The position numbers and the translations under genes are program-made. The notes beneath the pieces were generated by a model that ran no database searches, was not told where the DNA came from, and saw only the letters and a program-made list of their open reading frames with translations. From an uncultured Mycoplasmatota bacterium (lineage in GTDB: Bacteria; Bacillota_I; Bacilli_A; RF39; UBA660), in contig USDC01000055.1 in the NCBI GenBank assembly GCA_900553435.1, positions 1 through 5,575 on the forward strand: a stretch of 5,575 nt of DNA, written 5' to 3'. Each line of letters opens with the position of its first letter. Position 1 is the first letter of the stretch. Of the stretch, positions 1 to 4,351 are shown piece by piece.

Positions 1-28
1 TTATTAATATTATTATTTTCTTATTCAT
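1..28 (-). CDS. Start of an unidentified gene with a hydrophobic N-terminus (partial)
   Basis: Only the first nine codons lie in the window, reading MNKKIIILI before the left edge. An ATG at 26-28 is preceded by a good ribosome binding site (AGGAG, six bases upstream), and two candidate promoters lie upstream, so this is very probably a real gene start. Two lysines followed by a run of isoleucine and leucine resemble the beginning of a signal peptide or a membrane anchor, which would suggest a secreted, surface or membrane protein. This is inference from nine residues; the function cannot be named. The gene is separated from the Fic cassette by a terminator and is controlled by the unusual leader described in the entries at 92-245. 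Confidence 0.6.
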
Positions 29-91
29 TTTCTTCTCCTAGAATATTATAAATTTTTAAGTATAAGAATATTGTCATATTTTGTTATTTAT

Positions 92-120
92 ATTATATCT
101 TAATTATGTGTTGTGTGCAA
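92..120 (-). promoter_or_regulatory. Candidate sigma-A promoter P2, proximal to the left-edge gene
   Basis: A perfect -10 box TATAAT (92-97) lies 17 bases from TTGCAC (115-120), which matches the first three bases of the -35 consensus. Initiation would fall near position 85, giving a leader of about 57 bases before the ATG at 28. It sits just downstream of the terminator at 134-165, so it could give baseline expression when the distal promoter's transcript is terminated. Confidence 0.55.
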
Positions 121-133
121 GAATGTGTGCTTT

Positions 134-165
134 AAAAAAACATACTTTTTTGGCAAGTATGTTTT
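134..165 (-). terminator. Intrinsic terminator or attenuator in the leader of the left-edge gene
   Basis: On the minus strand a perfect 9-bp stem (AACATACTT paired with AAGTATGTT) closes a 7-base loop GCCAAAA and is followed by seven T residues (134-140). It lies about 45 bases downstream of the start expected from promoter P1, and no open reading frame lies between them. It would therefore end a short RNA of about 75 bases unless terminator folding is prevented. The 5' arm plus two loop bases (AUACUUGCC) is complementary to the first bases of the P1 transcript, which suggests attenuation. Confidence 0.7.
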
Positions 166-209
166 AATTTTGTTTATGTTTTTTTGTTTTTTTCTCTTAT
201 ACTTACCTT
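134..209 (-). ncRNA. Possible short leader RNA or small RNA between P1 and its terminator
   Basis: If P1 (216-245) fires and the hairpin at 134-165 terminates, the product is an A-rich RNA of about 75 bases with no start codon. Its 5' end, AAGGUAAGUAU, can pair over nine positions (one G-U) with AUACUUGCC in the terminator arm. It could be a leader fragment left by attenuation or a stand-alone small RNA. The promoter and terminator are seen in the sequence; the RNA itself is inferred and matches no family I recognise. Confidence 0.35.
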
Positions 210-221
210 AGTGTAAGTATA
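198..221. promoter_or_regulatory. Operator-like perfect inverted repeat over the P1 -10 box and start site
   Basis: TATACTTAC (198-206) and GTAAGTATA (213-221) form a perfect 9-bp inverted repeat around the 6-base spacer CTTAGT. The right arm covers the whole P1 -10 box (216-221), and the centre falls on the expected start near 209. Half of the repeat would not be transcribed, so it is better explained as a DNA site for a dimeric repressor than as an RNA hairpin. No regulator gene lies nearby, and I do not assign it to a known regulator family. Confidence 0.5.
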
Positions 222-245
222 TAATACCCCCCCCTCGATTGTCAA
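216..245 (-). promoter_or_regulatory. Strong promoter P1 with a G8 tract in the -35/-10 spacer
   Basis: The minus strand has a perfect -35 box TTGACA (240-245), an 18-base spacer and the -10 box TATACT (216-221, five of six consensus bases). Eight consecutive G residues (positions 227-234, C on the plus strand) fill the middle of the spacer. This is very unusual in DNA this AT-rich. Slippage by one base would change the spacer between 17, 18 and 19 and so change promoter strength. The -35 box directly abuts the T-run of the terminator at 247-270. The target is presumably the gene beginning at 28. Confidence 0.65.
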
Positions 246-246
246 G

Positions 247-270
247 AAAAAACACGGTTTTTTCCGTGTT
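247..270 (-). terminator. Intrinsic terminator downstream of the Fic cassette
   Basis: AACACGG and CCGTGTT form a perfect 7-bp stem around six A residues on the minus strand, followed by a T-run (six T residues at 247-252, two of them in the stem). It lies about 120 bases after the Fic tail remnant and should end the cassette transcript. It is almost identical to the terminator at 1408-1431 that follows rplA. Confidence 0.8.
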
Positions 271-392
271 CAATTATTTTACTTAAGTTTCATGTATATA
301 TGAAAAAAATATTTTTTTATTGTATTAACAACTTATTTTTTTAGATTATTTGTGGATAAATCTTTTATTAATTTTTTAAGTCTACTAACGTA
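271..392. other. AT-rich spacer without a gene
   Basis: No convincing reading frame or promoter is visible between the Fic tail remnant and the terminator at 247-270. The stretch contains a perfect 16-bp palindrome of seven A, TA and seven T (303-318), a 6-bp inverted repeat TTTCAT/ATGAAA (288-305), and one match to the DnaA box TTATCCACA on the minus strand (351-359). None of these is enough to assign a function. Confidence 0.5.
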
Positions 393-584
393 TTAATTAG
401 TTAAAAATTGTTTCAATTTATTAGAACAATAAATGTTTATATATTTTAGTTTTTCTTTTTCACTTACAGTGTGACTATTATTTTTAAATATTTCTTTTAA
501 CTTATTATAATCTCCATTTATACTTTCATGACTAGCAATAATCATTTCTATTTTCGATACATTTGTAAGATCTAAATTTATTTC
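393..584 (-). pseudogene. Out-of-frame C-terminal remnant of the Fic gene
   Basis: Directly after the TGA that ends the upstream Fic frame (583-585), the next frame stays open for 63 codons and ends at TAA (393-395). It begins EINLDLTNVSK and includes IIASHESINGDYNKLKEIF, the kind of C-terminal helices that normally follow the Fic motif in small Fic proteins (a polar segment, then a GDY-K-L motif near the end). It has no start codon or ribosome binding site of its own. Joining the pieces needs a +1 shift (or -2) at the run AAA AAT AAA TGA. Rejoined, the protein would be about 223 residues, a normal size for this family. The simplest reading is a small insertion or deletion mutation. Confidence 0.8.
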
Positions 585-1065
585 ATTTATTTTTAGCTAA
601 CGATTCTATAAATATTCTTTGACTTCTACCATTACCCTCACGAAAAGGATGTAATGCATTAATATCCGCAAATAATTCTACTAATTTACATAATGTTTCT
701 TCACTATCATAACCTACAAAATAGTTTTCTTTTTTTAATTTATCAAAAACTTCATTACCAAATGATTCTATATGTTTTGCTAAACAAAATAAATCTTGTT
801 TTGCTATATTACAATTTCTTATTTCTCCAGCCCATTTATAAACATCTTGAAATAAATATTTATGAATATTTTTTAAGTATTTAAAATCAAAATTACCCTT
901 TAATGGTTTTTCATTCAATTCATAAATTCTTAAAGATACAAGTTCCATTTCAGCATTATATAGTTCTTCGTCATTTGTAATATTTAGTTTATTAATTAAA
1001 ACATTAGTTCCTTTATAACAATAGTCCACAGTCCTTTCATAAGTATATTTATATTTATTATCCAT
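583..1065 (-). CDS. fic: Fic-family AMP-transferase toxin, truncated by a frameshift
   Basis: Fic proteins transfer AMP (or another nucleotide monophosphate) from a nucleotide onto a hydroxyl side chain of a target protein. The 160-residue frame has the full active-site motif HPFREGNGRSQR at residues 139-150, with catalytic His139, acidic Glu143 and the GNGR anion-binding loop. Upstream, residues 62-100 (LKNIHKYLFQDVYKWAGEIR, then a flap region) are typical of the fold. The ATG at 1063-1065 has an AGAGG site five bases upstream and overlaps the antitoxin gene by 8 bases, so translation is probably coupled. The frame stops at residue 160, soon after the motif, while the missing C-terminal helices lie in the next frame (393-584). 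There is no N-terminal inhibitory helix, which fits class I Fic proteins inhibited by a separate antitoxin. The protein may be inactive, unless frameshifting or a sequencing error is involved. Confidence 0.88.
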   Translation of the reverse strand: MDNKYKYTYERTVDYCYKGTNVLINKLNITNDEELYNAEMELVSLRIYELNEKPLKGNFDFKYLKNIHKYLFQDVYKWAGEIRNCNIAKQDLFCLAKHIESFGNEVFDKLKKENYFVGYDSEETLCKLVELFADINALHPFREGNGRSQRIFIESLAKNK

Positions 1066-1249
1066 AAATTCCTCTATACTTTTCTATAATTTTTCTGCGT
1101 TCTATTTCTGTTGTTGATTTTCCAATTATACAATTATAAAGTTTTTGTTTTAATTCATCGGTTAATGGCATTCCTTCTTGAGCCATAGCACCATCAATTT
1201 TTTTGATTTTTTCTTGTATTTGTTTTTCTTTTTGTTTTTTATTATTCAT
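1058..1249 (-). CDS. VbhA-like antitoxin of the Fic toxin
   Basis: A 63-residue protein directly upstream of fic and overlapping it by 8 bases. The order KIDGAMAQEGMPL, then a helix ending KLYNCIIGKSTTEI, matches the layout of VbhA, the class I antitoxin of VbhT, which uses a Glu in an (S/T)xxxE(G/N) helix to block ATP gamma-phosphate binding in the Fic active site. Here Glu25-Gly26 are kept, but the S/T position is Ala21. I chose the ATG at 1247-1249 over the ATG at 1274-1276: the promoter -10 box at 1289-1294 would start RNA near 1282, leaving only a few bases before the outer ATG, which has no ribosome binding site. The inner ATG has a weak GAGTG, and the resulting length equals that of VbhA-type proteins. 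The N-terminal third is rich in Lys and Gln. Confidence 0.75.
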   Translation of the reverse strand: MNNKKQKEKQIQEKIKKIDGAMAQEGMPLTDELKQKLYNCIIGKSTTEIERRKIIEKYRGIYG

Positions 1250-1288
1250 TAGAATCACTCGCTTTCTTAAGCACATTTATATACAAAT

Positions 1289-1297
1289 ATTATATCA
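1289..1297 (-). promoter_or_regulatory. Extended -10 promoter of the antitoxin-Fic operon
   Basis: On the minus strand TGATATAAT combines a perfect TATAAT (1289-1294) with the TG dinucleotide of an extended -10 box (1296-1297). No good -35 box is present at 16-18 bases, which extended -10 promoters tolerate. Initiation is expected near 1282, about 33 bases before the chosen antitoxin start. The cassette thus has its own promoter, independent of rplA, whose terminator lies about 110 bases upstream. Confidence 0.6.
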
Positions 1298-1407
1298 TAA
1301 TTCGATTAAGATAACATTGGTTTTTGCGTAATAAAAGTGTTTTGTTAGTTTTTTTCGCTTTACATATTAATTGAAATAAAACAATTTAATCTCTTCATTT
1401 GTTGCAG

Positions 1408-1431
1408 AAAAAAACACGGTTTTTCCGTGTT
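1408..1431 (-). terminator. Intrinsic terminator of the rplK-rplA operon
   Basis: AACACGG and CCGTGTT form a perfect 7-bp stem around five A residues, followed by a T-run (seven T residues at 1408-1414, two of them in the stem). The 5' arm begins inside the rplA stop codon (1430-1432), so the operon ends immediately after L1. It is nearly identical to the terminator at 247-270. Confidence 0.88.
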
Positions 1432-2122
1432 ATTCAATTGTGTTTTTGTCGATTTTTACACCAGGTCCCATAGTTGATGCGATGCTTATATTTTTTATGT
1501 AAGTACCTTTAGCTCCACTTGGTTTGTTTCTTATTATTTCATTTACAAAGTAAGTTAGGTTTTCTTCAAGTGCTTTTTCTGTAAATGAAGTTTTACCAAT
1601 TACACCATGTACATTACCATAAACATCTGCTCTATATTCAACCATACCTTTTTTGATATTGTTAATAGCTTCTGTTACATTGTTTGTAACTGTTCCTGTT
1701 TTAGGGTTTGGCATTAGTCCTTTTGGACCTAATACTTTACCTAATTTACCTAATGAAGCCATCATATCAGGTGTAGCAACTATGATATCAAAGTCAAACC
1801 AATTTTCTTTTTCTATTTTTTCTAGCATGTCTGCATCTCCAACATAGTCAGCTCCTGCTTTTTTTGCTTCTTCTTGGGAGTTCTTAGTAATAACTAAAAC
1901 CTTTTTAGTTTTACCTGTTCCATTTGGAAGCACAAGAGAACCTCTTAATTGTTGGTCAGCTTTTTTTGTATCTAAGTTTAGACGCATTGCTATTTCAATA
2001 GTTGAATCAAATTTTGTCTTTGATAAGCTTTTTACTAATTTTATCGCTTCAGAATAATCATAGAGTTTATGTTTATCTATTTTTTTTGAAGCTTCCACAT
2101 AGTTTTTACTATATCTTTTCAT
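1430..2122 (-). CDS. rplA: 50S ribosomal protein L1
   Basis: A full-length 230-residue L1, the protein of the mobile L1 stalk beside the ribosomal E site, which binds 23S rRNA and helps release deacylated tRNA. The family signature lies at about residues 120-140 (LGKLGKVLGPKGLMPNP), and the RGSLVLPNGTGK segment at 60-71 is also typical. The ATG at 2120-2122 has a strong AAGGAGG site at the usual spacing, and the N-terminus aligns with family members. It is the second gene of the rplK operon, 49 bases after rplK, and ends in a terminator. L1 is also a known translational repressor of its own operon, and the leader upstream of rplK contains a plausible binding site. The rplJ-rplL genes that follow in Bacillus are not here. 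Confidence 0.98.
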   Translation of the reverse strand: MKRYSKNYVEASKKIDKHKLYDYSEAIKLVKSLSKTKFDSTIEIAMRLNLDTKKADQQLRGSLVLPNGTGKTKKVLVITKNSQEEAKKAGADYVGDADMLEKIEKENWFDFDIIVATPDMMASLGKLGKVLGPKGLMPNPKTGTVTNNVTEAINNIKKGMVEYRADVYGNVHGVIGKTSFTEKALEENLTYFVNEIIRNKPSGAKGTYIKNISIASTMGPGVKIDKNTIE

Positions 2123-2171
2123 TTTAACCTCCTTGTGGTAGTAAGAGTTTACGGATTATTACTCGTCTTTA

Positions 2172-2783
2172 TTATTCGTTTTCTTTTGTTTCTTCTTCGT
2201 TTTCGCTTTGTTCAGTAGATTCTACTTCAACATTAACATTTCCTTCTGCCATTTCTTTAGCTTCTTCTTCCATTGCTTCTAGATCTTCTTCAAGTTTTGC
2301 CATTTCTTTTTCTGCTTCTGCTGCTTCTTTTGCTTGTTCAGCAAGTTCAGCATCATTTAATCCTTTAACAGCAATTCCCATATTTCTAGCTGTACCCTCA
2401 ACACTTTTCATTGCAGCTTCAATTGTATAAGCATTTAAATCTGGCATTTTTATTTCTGCGATTTCTTTTAATTGGTCTTTTGTAATAGTTGCAACTACAT
2501 CATTTGCACCTTTTACAGAACCTTTATTTATTCCAGCAGCCTTTAAAAGTAGTGTAGCAGTAGGCGGAGTTTTAAGTACAAAATCAAATGTTCTATCTTC
2601 GTAGACTGTTATTTCAACAGGAACAATATCTCCCATTTTATCTCTAGTTGCATCATTATATTTTGTACAAAACTCTTGTAAATTAATTCCTGCAGGTCCT
2701 AAAACAGTACCAACTGGTGGAGCTGGTGTAGCTTTACCTGCGGGTATTTGTAATTTTATTTTATTTACAACTTCTTTTGCCAC
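2172..2783 (-). CDS. rplK: 50S ribosomal protein L11 with a long acidic C-terminal tail
   Basis: L11 forms the GTPase-associated centre with 23S rRNA and contacts elongation factors and, in many bacteria, the stringent-response enzyme Rel. Residues 1-140 cover the whole normal protein: the N-terminal domain with the Pro-rich LQIPAGKATPAPPVG (11-25) and the C-terminal RNA-binding domain ending KMPDLNAYTIEAAMKSVEG (112-130). The protein then continues to residue 203, whereas L11 usually stops near 141. The extra 63 residues contain 23 Glu and 2 Asp against 5 Lys, with a probable helix or coiled coil (145-180) and a disordered end. I chose the GTG at 2781-2783 (MAKEVVNKIKLQIP), which matches the family start and lies six bases after AGGAGGTG. 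The GTG at 2790-2792 is part of that binding site. First gene of the rplK-rplA operon. Confidence 0.97.
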   Translation of the reverse strand: MAKEVVNKIKLQIPAGKATPAPPVGTVLGPAGINLQEFCTKYNDATRDKMGDIVPVEITVYEDRTFDFVLKTPPTATLLLKAAGINKGSVKGANDVVATITKDQLKEIAEIKMPDLNAYTIEAAMKSVEGTARNMGIAVKGLNDAELAEQAKEAAEAEKEMAKLEEDLEAMEEEAKEMAEGNVNVEVESTEQSENEEETKENE

Positions 2784-2822
2784 GAAAAACACCTCCTATT
2801 TTTTTTAGTTTATTTTTTCGCG

Positions 2823-2853
2823 AGTGGTTCAAATGCTAATCCGAGCTCCCACT
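2823..2853 (-). promoter_or_regulatory. L1-binding leader hairpin (autoregulatory site) upstream of rplK
   Basis: The leader RNA contains AGUGG (2849-2853) paired with CCACU (2823-2827), an internal loop GA opposite AUUUGAA, and a short inner stem GCU/AGC. The pieces GUGGGAG on one side and UUGAA...CCAC on the other copy the conserved L1-binding site of 23S rRNA as I recall it (GUGGGAG...UUGAAAUACCAC). In bacteria L1 represses translation of the rplK-rplA mRNA by binding such a mimic when rRNA is saturated. The site lies about 40 bases upstream of the rplK start, close to its ribosome binding site. The structure is visible; binding is inferred. Confidence 0.75.
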
Positions 2854-2872
2854 TAATTTAGTTATATTAAAA

Positions 2873-2902
2873 TATATAACTGACTTTTTGATAATAACAC
2901 AA
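2873..2902 (-). promoter_or_regulatory. Weak candidate promoter for rplK-rplA
   Basis: A promoter is expected here because nusG ends in a terminator just upstream. The best candidate on the minus strand is TTGTGT (2897-2902) with TATATA (2873-2878) at 18 bases, or TTATAT at 17. The -10 region sits in a perfect 7-bp inverted repeat GTTATAT/ATATAAC (2861-2880). The match is poor and the DNA is AT-rich, so the exact boxes are uncertain. Confidence 0.3.
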
Positions 2903-2918
2903 AAACATTTATAATTCA

Positions 2919-2945
2919 ATAAAAAATAGAGGTTTTTCCCCTATT
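2919..2945 (-). terminator. Intrinsic terminator after nusG
   Basis: On the minus strand AATAGGGG pairs with CCTCTATT (8 bp, one G-U pair) around a loop of five A residues, followed by a short T-run. The 5' arm overlaps the nusG stop codon (2944-2946). It separates secE-nusG from the rplK operon. Confidence 0.75.
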
Positions 2946-3483
2946 AATTCTTACTAATTTGTAATAAATCTACTTCTACAGGTGTTTCTTGTCCAAATAA
3001 ATCGATTAAAACATTTAATTTTTGATTTTCTAAATCAATGTTTTCAACCTTACCACTCATGCCTTTAAATGGTCCATCAATAATTGTAACAGCATCTCCT
3101 ACTTCTATTTCACTTTCGATATCTACTCTGCTCATTCCCATATTAGCAAGTATTTTATCTATTTCTTGAGGTAATAATGGAGTTGGTTTAGCACCTTTCC
3201 CACTTGACCCAATAAAGCCTGTAACCCCAGGAGTATTACGTACAACATACCATGCTTCATCACTCATAATCATTTCTACAAGAACGTAACCTGGAAACAT
3301 TTTTTTAACTTTTTCTTTTTTTACACCATCTTTAATTTCTACTTCTTTACTTTCTGGAACTATAACTCTAAAAATATTATTTTCCATATTCATAGATTCA
3401 GTTCTCATTTCTAAGTTTTCTTTAACTTTGCTTTCATGTCCAGAATAGGTATTTACTACATACCACTTTTTTTCGTTATCCAT
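2944..3483 (-). CDS. nusG: Transcription termination/antitermination factor NusG
   Basis: A full-length 179-residue NusG, which binds RNA polymerase through the beta' clamp, affects pausing and termination, and can couple to the ribosome. The NGN domain occupies about residues 5-110 (KWYVVNTYSGHE near the start; MFPGYVLVEM at 62-71; VRNTPGVTGFIG at 81-92), followed by the KOW domain at about 125-160 (VGDAVTIIDGPFKGMSGKV). The ATG at 3481-3483 shares its A with the last base of the secE stop codon (TAATG) and has a strong GGGAGGT site, so the two genes are probably translationally coupled. The secE-nusG order is typical of bacteria. No unusual insertion is visible. Confidence 0.98.
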   Translation of the reverse strand: MDNEKKWYVVNTYSGHESKVKENLEMRTESMNMENNIFRVIVPESKEVEIKDGVKKEKVKKMFPGYVLVEMIMSDEAWYVVRNTPGVTGFIGSSGKGAKPTPLLPQEIDKILANMGMSRVDIESEIEVGDAVTIIDGPFKGMSGKVENIDLENQKLNVLIDLFGQETPVEVDLLQISKN

Positions 3484-3662
3484 TAAGAAATTACCTCCCT
3501 TAAATAAGCAAATAAAGTATCAAGTCCATAAAAGAATAAAGCAAAAAAGATTATTAGTACAATTGAAACTATAGAATATTTTACAAGTTCCTTTCCTTTA
3601 GGCCAGTGTGTTCTTTTCGCTTCTTTTCCCACTCCTCTAAAAAAGCCTTTAATTTTATTCAT
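3483..3662 (-). CDS. secE: Preprotein translocase subunit SecE
   Basis: A 59-residue SecE of the single-membrane-segment type found in Gram-positive bacteria. It clamps the two halves of SecY in the protein-export channel. The cytoplasmic amphipathic part contains the conserved EAKRTHWPKGKELVKYS (about residues 13-29), followed by one hydrophobic segment at about 30-50. I chose the ATG at 3660-3662: an AGGTGA site lies five bases upstream, whereas the GTG at 3669-3671 falls inside that site. It overlaps nusG by one base and follows the terminator of the sigma-factor gene, so it needs its own promoter, probably within or just after that terminator. Confidence 0.95.
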   Translation of the reverse strand: MNKIKGFFRGVGKEAKRTHWPKGKELVKYSIVSIVLIIFFALFFYGLDTLFAYLREVIS

Positions 3663-3679
3663 TTTCTTCACCTACTTTT

Positions 3680-3710
3680 TTTATAAATAAAAAAAACACC
3701 TCTGTGTTAA
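3680..3710 (-). promoter_or_regulatory. Tentative secE-nusG promoter overlapping the upstream terminator
   Basis: TTAACA (3705-3710, five of six -35 bases) and TATAAA (3680-3685) are 19 bases apart on the minus strand. The -35 candidate is the 3' arm of the sigma-gene terminator hairpin. Fewer than 40 bases remain between that hairpin and the secE start, so a promoter must either be here or secE-nusG must rely on readthrough. The spacing is longer than ideal. Confidence 0.3.
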
Positions 3711-3731
3711 GTAAATCTTAACATAAAAGAG
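3691..3731 (-). terminator. Intrinsic terminator after the sigma-factor gene
   Basis: On the minus strand TGTTAAG and CTTAACA form a perfect 7-bp stem around ATTTA. It can be extended by CTCT/AGAG across a small internal loop. A GTG followed by a run of eight T residues comes next. It lies right after the stop codon at 3738-3740. Confidence 0.7.
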
Positions 3732-3737
3732 TCGTTT

Positions 3738-4343
3738 TTACAAGTCTTTTTTTATTTCTTTTAACTTTGTTTTAATTCTATATAATGTATTTTCAATACT
3801 TCTTTTTTCCTTTTTTAATTTACTTGCAATTTCTTCATTTTTATAACCTTTAATATGAAGAGAAAAAACAACATATTCAAAATCTGTTAAAACCTGTTTT
3901 AATCTTTGATAAATTTCTTTTAACTCACTTTCTAAAAGTATTTTCTCCTCGGGCGTAACCTCATCGGCACTAGCAAAATCATATAATGTTATATCATCTT
4001 CATAAATATTATCTAAAGATAAAGAATTATTTAAATATGAATGTTTATTTCTTGTTGATGTTTTTAAATATGATTTAATCCTACTATCAATACAAGTTGT
4101 TGCAAAGGTTACAAACTTAACTTTTTTATTCTTATCAAATCTATTAGCTGCCTCAAGTAAACCCAAAAGACCTTCTTGATATAAATCTTTTTCTTCTAAC
4201 CCTATTTTTTCTAAATATTTATTATATTTAGAAATACAAATATTAATTAAATTACTATATTTATCAATTAATGCTAAAGTAGCATCTTCATTTTCTTCTT
4301 CTATCATAAAAAGTATTTCATTATCTATTTCATAGTTTTTCAT
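3738..4343 (-). CDS. sigH: RNA polymerase sigma factor of the sigma-70 family, SigH-like
   Basis: A 201-residue alternative sigma factor with regions 2 and 4 but no region 1 or full region 3. Region 2 spans about residues 20-100, with DLYQEGLLGLLEAANRFD (53-70, core-polymerase contact) and VKFVTFATTCIDSRIKSYLK (75-94, -10 recognition). Region 4 spans about 150-198, with a helix-turn-helix in GYKNEEIASKLKKEKRSIEN (166-185). The gene lies between rlmB and secE, where Bacillus carries sigH (spo0H), and its length is close to that of SigH (218 in B. subtilis), so the sigH name rests on family plus position. The ATG at 4341-4343 follows a GGGGGT site, and only 8 bases separate it from rlmB. Whether it controls sporulation, competence or something else in this organism cannot be told. 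Confidence 0.88.
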   Translation of the reverse strand: MKNYEIDNEILFMIEEENEDATLALIDKYSNLINICISKYNKYLEKIGLEEKDLYQEGLLGLLEAANRFDKNKKVKFVTFATTCIDSRIKSYLKTSTRNKHSYLNNSLSLDNIYEDDITLYDFASADEVTPEEKILLESELKEIYQRLKQVLTDFEYVVFSLHIKGYKNEEIASKLKKEKRSIENTLYRIKTKLKEIKKDL

Positions 4344-4351
4344 TTTACCCC

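Noticed and set aside
303..318. Perfect palindrome of seven A, TA and seven T
   Set aside because: Likely a by-product of extreme AT content; no flanking structure or T-run and G/C stem that would make it a terminator or binding site.
351..359. Perfect DnaA box (TTATCCACA on the minus strand)
   Set aside because: Only one copy, with no cluster of boxes, no dnaA or dnaN and no origin-like architecture; a single match in AT-rich spacer DNA is weak evidence.
583..600. Programmed +1 frameshifting as the main explanation of the split Fic gene
   Set aside because: No Shine-Dalgarno-like stimulator or strongly slippery codon pair of the prfB type is visible; simple mutation or sequence error is more economical, so recoding is kept only as an alternative.
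693..884. Plus-strand reading frame of 63 codons
   Set aside because: It lies wholly inside the Fic gene on the opposite strand, has low-complexity Leu/Tyr/Phe composition and no sensible ribosome binding site.
1250..1276. Upstream ATG start for the antitoxin (adding nine residues)
   Set aside because: It would lie only a few bases from the predicted transcription start and has no ribosome binding site; the inner ATG gives the usual VbhA length.
1653..1847. Plus-strand reading frame of 64 codons
   Set aside because: It is the antisense of rplA, whose identity is certain; no independent support.
2123..2171. A second L1-binding site in the rplK-rplA spacer (ACUACCACAAGG before rplA)
   Set aside because: The matching GUGGGAG half is missing and only a weak 5-bp stem can be drawn; the leader upstream of rplK is a much better match.
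2784..2792. Upstream GTG start for rplK (adding three residues)
   Set aside because: This GTG is part of the AGGAGGTG ribosome binding site, and the family N-terminus MAK begins at the next GTG (2781-2783).
3663..3737. Possible rpmG (L33) gene between the sigma factor and secE, as in Bacillus
   Set aside because: Only 75 bases are available and they are taken up by a terminator and the secE ribosome binding site; no coding frame is present.
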